Assembly: GCA_039881145.1 (NCBI GenBank)
Contig: JAYKKI010000015.1
Span: 22,933,501-22,997,500, forward strand
Length of the DNA stretch: 64,000 nucleotides
Direction of reading: 5' to 3'
From: Druceiella hillmani
Taxonomy: Eukaryota > Arthropoda > Insecta > Lepidoptera > Hepialidae
Positions 24,723 to 36,011 of this stretch are shown here, in pieces. Within the stretch, counting starts at the first letter, position 1. The number at the start of each line of letters is the position of its first letter. The notes beneath the pieces are model-generated. The model worked only from the letters and a program-made list of their open reading frames with translations, had not been told where the DNA came from and searched no databases. The position numbers and the translations under genes are program-made.

Positions 24723-26641
24723 CACATATACACAAACTTAACAGTTTCATCAATATTCATATCTATCTACCAATAATTTTCCAAATTTTTCAATTATTTA
24801 ATACAAGAATACGTCTTGGCCACCCTTTTCACTTGTCAAACATTTTTTTAATAATATATTAATAAATATGTACAAAATTGCATGCACTATTCACTCACTA
24901 ATATGTTCTCTTTTGTATGTGTGTAGCCATGATAAACGCAAGTACAATCAATGCTATATTCGTTTTGTGTAGCAACAAGTTCTACCAAAACTATTAATTT
25001 ATCTGCCACGATATGAAAGTTACTATTACTGGGGCACGTTAGACAAATTTCCTGTTAATAATGTTATCACATTTAAAAGTTGTGGACTGATTTCTATTAT
25101 TACTTGACTGAAAAAATGACATGTTCCCGAATATTTGAAATGAAGTCCTATAATTAAAATTTGGTGATTGTTTTTTAATGAATTTTTAAAATCACTGTTG
25201 GCTAAGGTAGATCACGGAGCCTAGAAAGTACTGAAAACGATTTTCTTTATAGAGGCTATTAGAGTTTCATAATAATATAATTGGCTTAATCGAAATAAAA
25301 TATCCATTCTATTTTAATTTGAGGTAAACATATATAATCAACCTCAAGTAATTGCAATACTAAGTGATCCTGGGTGGAAAATTCCTTCAAAATATAATTC
25401 AACTCTTTTTAAATTTCCATTAGCCTGAATTAAATGATAATAGTGAAACCACACACCAAACTTAATATTTCACGTTATACAATCGTTTTACCTCGACGTA
25501 TGTCTCAAAATCATAAGCGGGCATTAGTCCCTATTTACGTCTTTTTCCCCATTATTAATATATAAACGTAGACTAACAAATTTATTATGTAGTTTTAGCT
25601 TCATGAGGAGGAATAGATAATTTTTTTATTAATAAATACGAAATTATATTGCTTTAGCTTAAACGTGGTTTACGTAAGATGTCGTTAACTTAACCATCGT
25701 ACTCCACAGTTTAACATGTGATTTTAACCTCAAAAACATGTTTAAAGTTTGACATTTCAGGTTTGGTATGTAAACCGTACGTCGTTTTTTATTTTCTAAA
25801 AGTATGGATTCAGATAATGATATTGATTTCACAGAAGATATGAAAGTGGAAGAGGTGGAAAGAGTGGTTCTTGTGTGAAATGAGAAATTACACAAATACG
25901 TGAAGACGTTGAATAACCGTGAATTCAAGCAAAATATATAGCTTTTGGAAAGAAACCTTTTAATATATTTTATATTTAATTGACGATGATATTGCCTGCA
26001 AAAAAATTATTGAACTTGTAGGAAATTATGTTGAAAAATAAATTTTTTTGAGACCATTTTCTTCACTTTTAGTACTTTAGGTTCAGAAATTTTTAAAACA
26101 ACCCTTGTATTTTGCTTTAAAACATCATTCACTGACCTTCCTGTATTTTGTTTTTATGTGGATTTTATCACATTTGCCATTAACTTCTTCAATATGGAAT
26201 AGAAATGTTATATTAATTGAAGACCAGGTATAATTATTTCTTTTTGTATTTTAATGGCTATCATTAAATTTATAATCTACTTACACTATTATAGAATTCA
26301 TTGAATTACAAATGTGTTAAAAAACTATATTTTTTTAATTATACCACTTATAGATATATTGACATGTTTAATTTAATTTAGTTTTGAATCGTCTCCTTAT
26401 ATTTATAGATAGTAGTTAAATTACAAAAGTAATTTATTCTTTTAAAAATAACGTTGCTGAAATTAAGAAAAACATTTTGCCAATTAAAAATATGTACTTT
26501 AAGCTGTCTCTTCAAATCATATTCTAACGTTAAATATATTAAACAAAAAAAAGTATATTTGGACCATTTAATTTTCTTGTAATTTGGAAATTTCATTTTT
26601 AATTTACCCTACCAAACCGATATCGAGGCAAGATCAAATAC

Positions 26642-26643
<2 letters not shown>
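24140..26643. other. AT-rich stretch with a (CA)n tract and a small open frame
   Basis: (CA)n with adjoining (TA)n lies at 24690-24722. At 25803-25925 (+) an ATG opens MDSDNDIDFTEDMKVEEVE and, beyond one stop, continues NEKLHKYVKTLNNREFKQNI; the pattern faintly recalls a MADF-type DNA-binding domain with a Trp codon turned to stop, but this is a weak guess. Nothing else was recognised. Confidence 0.3.
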
Positions 26644-26731
<88 letters not shown>

Positions 26732-26761
26732 TACACATATATATACATATATATATATATA
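26644..26761. repeat. (AT)n microsatellite with AC interruptions
   Basis: Almost pure AT dinucleotides interrupted by ACATAT and ACACAC blocks. Confidence 0.95.
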
Positions 26762-27945
26762 TTTTCATTTTCCATCCGTAGTCCAAATGCCCATATTTTT
26801 AGCTAAACTAAATATTGCCACCTTGTAATTCCATCTGGTTTTCCGTAAAGCAATGAACGCTATCAATATTGAACTGTAAGATTTCAGGAAAATTTATACA
26901 AATTTGATAGTATTATATCAAAGAATGATTATATTTGTCATTACACCAAATAATCACTTTCCTGCATGTAAAGAATGAAGCAAGCAAACAGAAAGATTAG
27001 GCAATTCAGTGTCGTAAAACTACAAGCAGTTTTGTCCATTAAATAATAACTTAAAATTTTTCAACTTTCTCTAAGATTTTAGGACAAATTTTAAGTATTT
27101 TTTCTTTGATTTAAATTTTTCTTTCAACAGACATAACCGTGTGACGCTTGTGGAGTCCCTATCTCAGATGACACAGATGGCCCTTGTATTAATTCTACAT
27201 TTCACTGTATCAAAAAAATAACAAATGTAACGAAAATATATGTAATTATAATGCTTTTACTATTCAATTCGTCATTAAATTTATTCTTTTATTAAGGATA
27301 AATAAAAGGTTTGGTCAAGGAAGAAAGAAAATTTCTATGTAAGTTGGAATTTTTTATTTTCTTTTTATAATTTGTAAACATTAGACATTAACAAAGCAGA
27401 AAATAAGTGTGTACGTTACACCTGTACTTTTTAAGCAGTACATTAAGTAACATTTTTGGTGCTTATTGAGTGGGTACCTTAGATAATTTCGATGGCCTTT
27501 GTATTAATTTCACATTTTCTTACACCTACAATATCACATATGTAATGATTATAAATGTAATTAAAATGTTATATCTATTCAATTTGCCATTGAATTAATT
27601 TATATGGGTGGAAATGAAAAAGTATATTAATTAATAAAGCAAGCAAGAAAATCGAATTTACGACAAATTCGATTTTTTTACTCCTGATATTATGCAAATA
27701 TTAACAATGCTACATATAATTGTACATATTATAACTGTCGTTTTTTCAAGTTCAGACTCTGTCTCGATATTTGTTTGTTCATTTTATTTATTTTCTATAG
27801 GAAATTCTGCAACGATTAGCTAAAATAAAAACCAGATTTTAATTGATTGAAAGTTTAAAAATAAACATAATGGTGGCATCCAAAAAAAACAAAGCAAAAC
27901 CTACTAAACATTAGTTAATACATCTCCATCGGAGGCAAAATAAAT
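26762..27945. repeat. AT-rich stretch with an old duplicated segment
   Basis: 27165-27340 and 27470-27655 appear to be diverged copies of one segment: both contain GATGGCC(C)TTGTATTAAT followed by ACATTT, then AATGTAAT, CTATTCAATT and CATT(A/G)AATT in the same order. The rest of this span has no recognisable feature. Confidence 0.45.
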
Positions 27946-28464
27946 TTAATTTAAGTATACGCAATTATTATCTACTACTTGCCGCCGTCTAGTTGGCAGT
28001 GACAATATGTCTTTCAAGTAAAATTCCGGTGACTTTGATTCAAAAAACTGTGTGAGATCATTTTGGAGAACTTCTTTAATGGCGATATTCGGCATTAAAG
28101 AAGTTCTCCAAAATGATTTTTCATGTAAATGGTCATTTTGAGCCCTGAACTTTTGAGTAGAACGCAGCCAAACTTCTCTCCGTAACTCCGAACGAGTACG
28201 TTTTGTAACATATGGTCTGGCATTATCACCTAGAAAATAAACTCGATCCTGTTGATTACACATTTGGTTAGCTAATCGGTCCAAATGTTCATAGTTAATA
28301 TCTGCATTAATTTTAGATCCCTCTCCAAGAAACTCTCAATGAATAATTCCCTTGACATTCCGCCAGCAGCTGGGCATTACCTTTTTGGCACTTATTTCAG
28401 GTTTGAGTACTGACCTTCCTGTTTCTTCGACATCCAGCCATTGACATTTGCGTGTAGGGTTAAC
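27946..28464 (-). pseudogene. mariner transposase, C-terminal part
   Basis: Continuation of the transposase after the insertion at 28474-28709. Minus-strand reading gives VNPTRKCQW, WRNVKGIIH, then LGDNARPYVTKRTRSEL (second catalytic Asp, family HDNARPH) and the C-terminal end NDLTQFFESKSPEFY, LPTRRRQVVDNNCVYLN with its stop at 27946. The third catalytic block (SPDLAPSD) is not readable; around it sits a 25-bp inverted duplication (28057-28117). A frameshift lies near 28290. The family is cut-and-paste DD34D transposase; this copy is dead. Confidence 0.8.
28057..28117. repeat. Perfect inverted repeat, 25-bp arms, in mariner
   Basis: Arms 28057-28081 and 28093-28117 match perfectly around an 11-base loop. 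On the minus strand the 28057-28081 arm codes EVLQND within a normal mariner context (before LTQFF), so the other arm is its inverted copy. Confidence 0.9.
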
Positions 28465-28718
28465 GTATATAACTCAATTAAATGAAACTACGTGATGAAG
28501 TATTATTTCTATTTTCTTTAATTTCTTTACCACGACCTAAGTTTCGTTGTATTGATTGAAATCTTTGCTAATAGCCCACCTGAAGATGTAATACAACAAA
28601 ACCTAGGTCGTGGTAAAGAAATTAAAGAAAGTAGAAATAATGCTACATCACGTAGTTTCATTTAATTGTGAATAATGAATTTCTACAAAATTAACGCCAA
28701 ATATATTCAGTATATAAC
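28465..28718. mobile_element. Hammerhead-bearing element, copy B, with 9-bp target duplication
   Basis: The insertion 28474-28709 is bounded by GTATATAAC at 28465-28473 and 28710-28718. Removing it and one repeat joins the mariner reading frame exactly (GDDKWVIY then VNPTRKCQW on the minus strand), so the boundaries are well supported. It consists of a full-length element on the plus strand (28560-28709) preceded by a partial inverted copy (28475-28553), giving about 79-bp arms (second arm 28590-28668). The ribozyme core of the right half is damaged: three bases of stem II are gone and the GAAA G is A. The left half has only the 3' part of the motif. An inverted partial copy at one end is common for Penelope-like insertions. 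Confidence 0.85.
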
Positions 28719-29231
28719 CCACTTGTCATCGCCATTTACTGACTGATTCAGCCAGTCGAAGTTACGTTTCAATGTCAATACCTGTTGACAAGTATCAACT
28801 CTGAACCGAAGGTGATAGGATGACAATTCGTGAAGCATCCGAACACCGTATTTTGAAACTTTTCCAATTCATGCAACTGTATTTCTATGGTGTCATGACT
28901 ACATTGTATCTCATCTATCAACTGATAAGTTGTCAGTCGAGGATCCTGCTCAATTAGGCGTCGTAATATTTGAATGTCCAATTCAACAGGACGTCCGGTA
29001 CGGGGTTCGCCCCCAAGATCGTAGTCCTCATTCCTGAACTTTCTGAACCAAATCTTTTCCATCTCGTAAAACACCGTGGACTCGCCCACCGGATGACATA
29101 TATTATTTGTGGCAGACTTTGCATCGTGACCGAGACAAAATCGGTCACGATGCAAAGACTGCCATAAATAATAAAGTAATAGTAAAGTAGTAATGTAATA
29201 GAGTACTTATTTGATGTTGATTTAAATCCAT
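28719..29231 (-). pseudogene. mariner transposase, N-terminal part
   Basis: Minus-strand reading from a possible ATG at 29231 (MDLNQHQISTLLHYYF), interrupted at 29101-29173 by an inverted duplication, then FCLGHDAKSATNNIC, GESTV, WFRKFRNEDYDLGGEPRTGRP and RLIEQDPRLTTYQLIDEIQ, the HTH DNA-binding region of irritans-type mariners. After a frameshift near 28850 the block NGDDKWVIY carries the first catalytic Asp (family TGDEKW). The frame then meets the insertion at 28474-28709 and continues in 28464-27946. TATA and HSE-like sites lie upstream (29296-29358). Element termini were not found. Confidence 0.8.
29101..29173. repeat. Inverted repeat, 33-bp arms, at mariner 5' coding end
   Basis: Arms 29101-29133 and 29141-29173 with a 7-base loop and two mismatches. 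The left arm is mariner coding sequence; the right arm is an inverted copy replacing or separating the expected codons before FCLGHDA. Confidence 0.9.
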
Positions 29232-29295
29232 TTTCTTTTATGTAATTCACTTAAAGTTTCGGCGCTGATGGTTGTGAACTGCTTGTATTTTGGCC

Positions 29296-29358
29296 TATTT
29301 ATACTCGACAGTAAAACCTTCTAGAAATTCCGAAAATATTTCTAGAAAATTTTCTAAA
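29296..29358 (-). promoter_or_regulatory. TATA box with HSE-like sites, reading toward mariner
   Basis: On the minus strand TATAAATA lies at 29303-29296. About 16 bases upstream are two TTCTAGAA units (29319-29326 and 29340-29347) with a TTC-G-GAA between them. Spacing of the units is not perfectly 5 bp, so this is a weaker heat-shock site than the one at 9462-9560. The first ATG downstream is at 29231, where mariner-like coding may begin. The layout of HSE, TATA box, then a leader of about 45-70 bases resembles insect hsp promoters. It may be the element's own promoter or a captured fragment. Confidence 0.4.
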
Positions 29359-29359
29359 T

Positions 29360-30950
29360 TGTAGCTAAAAACATACTAATCAACCTGATATTTCAAATAA
29401 TTTACCCGGAATAAGCGGCTGTCCAGCAATTTGTTTTCATTTGATTGATGTTGGTCTCCAAAATTTTATTCGAAGTCACCTCTATGTGTTTTTTAAGAAC
29501 ATCTCTTAAAAATTGCTGTAAACAGAAAACTGTTTCTTAATACCATTACTACTATAGTGATATTCAAGATTTTATCATGAAATATTTAATTCCTCTTAGA
29601 TTTTCTTCTTCATCCCAGTTAACAGACTTCGTCTTTTTGGGAATTATGTTAAATGTTTTAATAATGTAAATGCTTCACACGGAGATGTTGTTTAGAAATT
29701 ACCAGTCCCTTATGTCAACTTAGTGTTAAGCAATTATAAGGTGATATTTATACGTACCGATGAGACTTTTTATTTTACTATATTAGCGACTCCTCAAAAT
29801 TGCGTATAATTGTCAATTTAACGTACATAAAATGTATAGCTAACCGACCGTTCCTCCTTGTTTGTTAATAACATTTTTAAAATGGACTTAAACTCACGGT
29901 AGACTATGTGTAGCTAGGTTTAGTTTAAGTAAGGTCTAAGCTGTTTTTATTAATAAAACCCTTTACAAATATCCATATTTAATTGTATCCGACGGAATTG
30001 CGATTAGATTATTGGAATATCACGGTGTATTGTCACTGAAAAATCGTCATTAATTTTACAAAACGTCATGTAATAAAAGAAAAATATCTAAAATATATTT
30101 AGAAAAATATACAAGAATGGAAAATTATCTTCATAATAAGTTTAATTGCAGCATGACTAAAACCCTTTATTCTCATTCCAATTAAGATATTAGGTCTTTA
30201 CTGTCATAAACGTTCATATGCCTATGATGCAAACCGAAAATAATTGTTAATTTTACTTAATACTAATAAACAAACATTGAACAAGGTTGGTTAAAGTGGC
30301 ATCACTTCATTGATGTTTGTTTCAATTAAATTTTTTCCTACTTTTTATCTTTACTTACCATATAAGACTTAGAGGACCATATCAATGTCAAACAATTATC
30401 CAAGTTTCTTTCCAATATCTCTAAGAGTAAGTTTACATCATCTTTAATGGATTAAAAATCATCACCGACATATAACTCTTTTACGTTTCTTGACGTACTC
30501 TTTAATTGGTAGTTACCAATGATTTCAATGAGTTGATTGAAGTCGTCTCATGGTGAAAATCGTCAGAATTTTTATTGCCCGTCACAACGGTAAAATTGTA
30601 AAAATTGTATGAAATTTTCTACTTGCATTATACGTGTCTAAAACATAATATTGCTTTCGTTGTTGGTCGGTTTTTCAATATTTGAAATTTGTATCAATAT
30701 GAAGGCCGTTTTAGATCACATAAACGTGATATAAGAAAATTTGTGTCGCAAGCTTTAAAGTTTAAAACCCTATTTATTCCTTTAGCTCTTCATCTTAGAT
30801 CTTCGTCGTACTGTATTAATATTTTCTTAATAATATTACAATACCTTTCTAATATTACATTAATGTGAAGTAAATATGTAATTTTTTATTTAAATAACAA
30901 AGTTGCCACATATATAAAAAATATATTTGAAACCTAAAACTTTGGGCATC

Positions 30951-30952
<2 letters not shown>
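29360..30952. other. AT-rich stretch, nothing recognised
   Basis: No coding, RNA or repeat structure identified. Confidence 0.5.

Positions 30953-31002
<50 letters not shown>
30953..31002. repeat. (TA)n microsatellite
   Basis: Uninterrupted TA dinucleotides. Confidence 0.95.
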
Positions 31003-31005
<3 letters not shown>

Positions 31006-31930
31006 TTAAAAATAATAATTTTTTTTTGTAACTTTTGCATATAATCGACATGAATTTTTTAAATTTATTTCTTTAATTTTGGAAAATAATCTAGATAACC
31101 ATATTTTTACAACACAACATCCGTCTTAAATATGTATTAATTCAACATTTCTAGTCTCGAAAGGAAATGATTTTTCTTGACAAATTTACACAAATTAAAA
31201 TAACCTACAGATTAAATTTATCTTAAGGAAGATATTCTGAGAAATGAGGTGTGTAAGGACATTTAATCTGCAGATTATATTAGGTAATGCTATTTTAGAG
31301 GACTGTCGTGGAAAAAACTAAAAACGCGTTTCATAAGTTGATATTTAATTAATTACATAATCTAAGTATCCATATTAAAAAGGATTCTTTACAAAAACTA
31401 TGAAAAACTGTGTGTGTTATGGAGATAAAAGAGTGTTTCTACCATGGAGTGAATTCCAAAGTGAAATTCGACGTTTTATGAACTTGGCAGGCTCATTTGA
31501 TAAATGTGAAAGATAATTTGTAGCTGCAGAATATGCAAAAGTGAAAACCAGATTAATTTTCGTCATCGATCGCCATATCACCCACATTTTACACAAAATC
31601 TTACTAAAGAGAAGCTGCATGTCTATCAGTTATCTGATTATTCTCCGTTCTCATGAAAAAGAAACTTGTTATAATAGCAATTTGTTTGGAAAGTTACAGG
31701 TTTCCGACAACCGACATAATTCTTCAAGCACCGTTTGTGATTTAAATTTATTTATCGCTATCTGGATTTCCTAAAAAAATACACAGTAATAATTAAGACT
31801 CTCGTGCATTTCGGTATTGTCGTAATAACTTGCATCTCAATAACAAAGTAGTTAAACATTGAATCCAGAGTGGGGAGAGAAGCACTAAAATAGTAAGAAA
31901 TGAGGTATGAAAAGAAATTTAATATGTATA
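31003..31930. other. AT-rich stretch, nothing recognised
   Basis: A 67-codon minus-strand frame at 31417-31620 ends FIKRRISLWNSLHGR, which loosely resembles the C-terminal end of some reverse transcriptases; support is too thin to call it. Confidence 0.35.
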
Positions 31931-31933
31931 TTC

Positions 31934-32110
31934 TGGTTCCGTGACTTAAAGGGAATAAAGGAACCCTTATAAGGTCACCCATGTTTCTGTCTGTCCGTCT
32001 GTCGTAGCCAACTTTTTCAAAAGTATGCTTTTTACAACTATGAAAAACGTAGTAGGCAACATGTTTACGTTGTGAAAAAAACAATATTTCTAAGTATTGT
32101 AATAACAATT
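31934..32110 (+). repeat. Dispersed insect repeat fragment (GTTCCGT family)
   Basis: Contains GGTTCCGTGACTTAAAGGG, GGAACCCTTATAAGGTCACC and CTGTCTGTCCGTCTGTC in the order known from a repeat that is widespread in insect genomes. The 3' end is not evident here. A related fragment lies at 48518-49072. Confidence 0.5.
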
Positions 32111-35100
32111 CCATGTGCCTTCAAATACTCATAAATACCTAAATGTGTAAGAAGCCCTTTTTATGCCAGTTTTTGAAGTTTTACGTATTTGAAGTTTTAC
32201 GATAGATAATATCAATCCAGGTGATTATTAATAACAAAAAACGGGAATGTATTTATCAGTGAACGTTGTCAGCAAAATGAACAAAGATCTGAACTTTGTA
32301 TACTATCGTAAGCAAAACTCAAGCAGGAAACATTTCTACTTCTACCTAAAATAGGTCAAGTTTTCTGACAAAATATCTAGGTTTTCAAATATTATCGGTA
32401 AACACCATCGGGTCAATATAGAAATCATCATACGAAAAATAAGCATTAAAATTGGAACGGGCAAGGCACGTACTTTGATTCAAGAAAGGTTCTTATATGA
32501 GAGCCAATGAAATTTTAATTCAAAATACACGTTATATTGCGAACTAAAATCATAGAAGAGATAATACTTGAGAATAAAAGAAGATAAAAATCCAGCCATA
32601 AGTTGAATCAATCCAGCGTAAAGGGGACAAAAGTTAAGAACAGAACAATATAACAAGAAGTATACGTATGTTTAGGTCAAGTTGGTCTTAAGTTAATTTT
32701 GAAAAGAGAATACGATTTCACAGTAAAACACTTGTCATATATGTCAAATTTTAAAACTGACCTATTGTTAGTTAGTCAAATAAAGTCAATTTTTAAAAAG
32801 AATGTTACAATATTTATGGCAAAATTCCATATTGTAATAGGAAGGTATGATAGCGGCGGTCAATTTAATTGTTCTGTTGTGTTATATAAAAAATATTACC
32901 ATATCTTCTTAGAGAAATCATCGTTTATCAGTAGCATGTTTGGTAGAGAATGATGATTCAATTAACCCTAGGGGGGTAAAATTTTCCAAAGAGCAGAATT
33001 TAGAAAAACGTTACCATTTGTAACAGTAATTGCATGAAAGCGAAGAAAGTTCATAATCTTTCATAAAATATGTAGATAAAGTAATTACTGTCAATCCGTA
33101 TTCTGAGTTTGTGTGGGATGCATATTTCTGTCATTCATATTTCTTTTCAAAACCCAACGCGACCTATTATAACTATTTTTGCAATAGTTCATGAAATTTT
33201 CAAAAATTCAATGGACAAGTGTTGTGTTTTAAAAAACGGAAAATTAATCAACGTATTTTCAGATGGTTAGAAGAAGATAAAAATACTGTTACAGAGCAGG
33301 ACTACTTACTTGTTAAAGTAGTGAGAATGATAAAATTAGTTTTTGGTAGTAGTAAACGCTTTGTCAGTTGTTTGAAAATAAATATTTGTTACGTTGTAAA
33401 AAAGAAAGTCGTGTTGGTTAAAAACTAGTAGTAAGAAGTCAAATTCTCTGCCTACTAGTTCCACATGCAGATTAAGTTATCTGTAGGAAACGTGAAAATA
33501 TTGTTAATATAGGGAAACTGTTTTTTATTTATCAATATACTGAAAAATATAGCACAATGTGAAAATAGGAGGGAAATATATAGCACAATGTGAAATCGGA
33601 GGGTTTGCAAGAGAGACATTAAAAGATTGGGATGGTATTACATATAATTCAATGGAATCATCATTCTAGAAAACGAAAAGAAATTTTCACCAGTCATTCT
33701 TCCAACAAAAGATATGAATCACAAAGATTCGTCAGTGTATAGATTTTTTTGCAAAAAACATTTGCTTACTCCTGAAAAATACAGAAAGAAATAAAAAGGT
33801 AAAATATAAAATCAGTGGAGACATCGTTTTAGTCGTTGGAGATAATTCTTTTGGAGAAAAGTCAAAAAAAGAAGAACATATTGATTTAAACATCCCCCTG
33901 TAGATCTTTATAATATGTCTTTATTCCGAATATATAGACTAAAAACTTGAATAATTCAGAAGAGGAAAAAAACATATTATAAATGGTGTAAAAAAATCAA
34001 GTTATACTTAACACTGTTACTAGAAGTATGTTTACTAGAAATTCATATTTGTCACAAAATTAAAAATTCCTGTGTGAAATGAATCTAGATTGGAAGAACC
34101 GATAGAAATTAATTCCTTGGAGAGAATAGAAAGTTTTGAGTCTGTTAATGTGTATCATCTAAAAAGAAAATAGTGCAAGTTGTAAAGAAAAGTGGTAATG
34201 ATGCGATCCAGAACTAATTAAGGGATGAAGAGCATTACACCGAAACTCAATGAGTAATAAAGAGAATAATTGGACGTCGACTAGAGAGGATGACTGGATG
34301 AGACATTTTTACAATTGGTAAGACATTCCACCCTAGGAACGTTATTAGCTCCCTCTGTACAACAACGATTTCATGTCCGATTTACAGATGTCTTTTCAAT
34401 TTTTATCTCAAAAAAATATGTATGTGACTGAACCAAATATATTTTAGATTCAAATAAAAAAAATGTCAAAAGAATAAATCTTTATACTGTAGCTATTTAT
34501 GGTCCAAAAAAATAATCTGTACTTTTTAATGAGGTGATTGGATAATTGTTTTTGTGAATTGTGACGTTAAAAAGAAACATATTTCGAGCCGTATATGCTA
34601 TATTCACATATGGCAGTCACTATTAACTTTTGCAAATGAATCCTTCTTTTTTTCCAATGAAGATTGAATATTTAATTTCTGTGTTAGAACCTAATTTTAA
34701 TAACATACGGTTAGAACGAAGCTAGCTATTCATAAAAGTTACATAACCCTATGGTATAATAAAGTAGTCATCATTATATAGTAGAACCATATAGGTGTAT
34801 GTAACATTTCTGGGTATGTGAGTGGGTGAGATTGAATGTTATTTGTTGGGTGTATGGGTGTGTATGTATATATGCATGTATAAACATATTTGTATTAATT
34901 TTTAGTCGGGCCTTCACTCGTGTGCTCATAGTTACAAACTTACAGGGAGAAATTAAAATTTATGTATAAATATAGAATGATTAAGGGAAATGAAACATTT
35001 ACTTTTTATTTTTACGACTTTATAATAAAAACCACAATAAAAAGAAAAATATTTCCCTCTAAATTAATGACGAAGGCGGTGATCGTATCGCACTTTTAAT

Positions 35101-35424
35101 TGCCTACATAGCATTTAAGAAAAGCAGAACAAACTGTTGCTCTATTGCAATATTGTTTCGTTATTACGTGTGTATACTTTTTAGTTTAAAATAGGAACTT
35201 TCCCGAAGGAATTGGATTGTACAGAATAAAAAAGACGTTCCGCCAACAATCTCTATGCTAGAATTTTATTTACATTTTTATTCATTAAATAGATAAAAAA
35301 CGAAACCAAAATCTTGTAACAAGCCGAAATGATTTATTATCAATTAGCAGAATCAAACTCCCGCTTAAAGTGTTAATGAAAAAAAATAGATTTTAGTGAA
35401 TAAATATATGGAGATATATGTATG

Positions 35425-35426
<2 letters not shown>
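32111..35426. other. AT-rich stretch with a short tandem duplication
   Basis: 33545-33573 and 33574-33603 are two tandem copies of a 29-30-base unit (TAGCACAATGTGAAA with GGAGGG at the end). Open frames at 32699-32953 and 33219-33428 (+) match no family I recognise. Nothing else was identified. Confidence 0.45.
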
Positions 35427-35458
<32 letters not shown>

Positions 35459-35464
35459 ATATAC

Positions 35465-35524
<60 letters not shown>
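35427..35524. repeat. (TA)n microsatellite, two blocks
   Basis: Two nearly pure TA blocks (about 35427-35454 and 35471-35524) separated by AAAGATATACATATAC. Confidence 0.95.
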
Positions 35525-35528
<4 letters not shown>

Positions 35529-35876
35529 ACACACAGATGCAACATTAAAAGAGCACTCAAATGTATAATACGCCTATAATTAATTAGTTTTACAGAGTAT
35601 TTGTAAGTTGGATACATCTAGTCCGAACCGAGTTTTTTTCCGAAATGAATCGACCCGATTCCCCGCTTTTACCCGCTCAGCTTTAGCCCGTTGAAAGTTG
35701 GCTGCGAGAGAAAAGAAGACTGCAGCGCCTCCTCAGTCAATTGTTCAGTCAATGTGGGCTCGAAATCTCTTTTATCTAGAGTTTTCAAACAAAACAATTT
35801 ATATGATATTACTGTCAAAAAAGCACTGAAATATGAGGTTTGCTCCATTTTACTAGGCTTTATCATGTAAATAATA

Positions 35877-36011
35877 GTGAGGTCTGCTCGCAAATAATGG
35901 TTTTTGAGTTCTGCTCACAAACAGCAATTTGTAAGGTCTGCTTATAAAGCGCAATTTACAAGGTCTTCTCGAAATAGTCAGGCTGTGAAGTCTGGCCATA
36001 AAGCGCAATCT
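35877..36011. repeat. 27-bp minisatellite, five units
   Basis: Units at 35877-35903, 35904-35930, 35931-35957, 35958-35984 and 35985-36011, with a partial unit after. Shared words are GAGGTCTGCTC and AAGCGCAATTT. Because 27 is a multiple of three, one minus-strand frame reads through all units as a nine-residue repeat of the type KLRFISRPY for about 54 codons, between two stops. There is no other sign that it is coding. Confidence 0.85.

Noticed and set aside
35393..35617. Tyr/Ile-repeat open frame, and similar ones at 30855-31040 and 46767-46958
   Set aside because: They are translations of (TA)n microsatellites.
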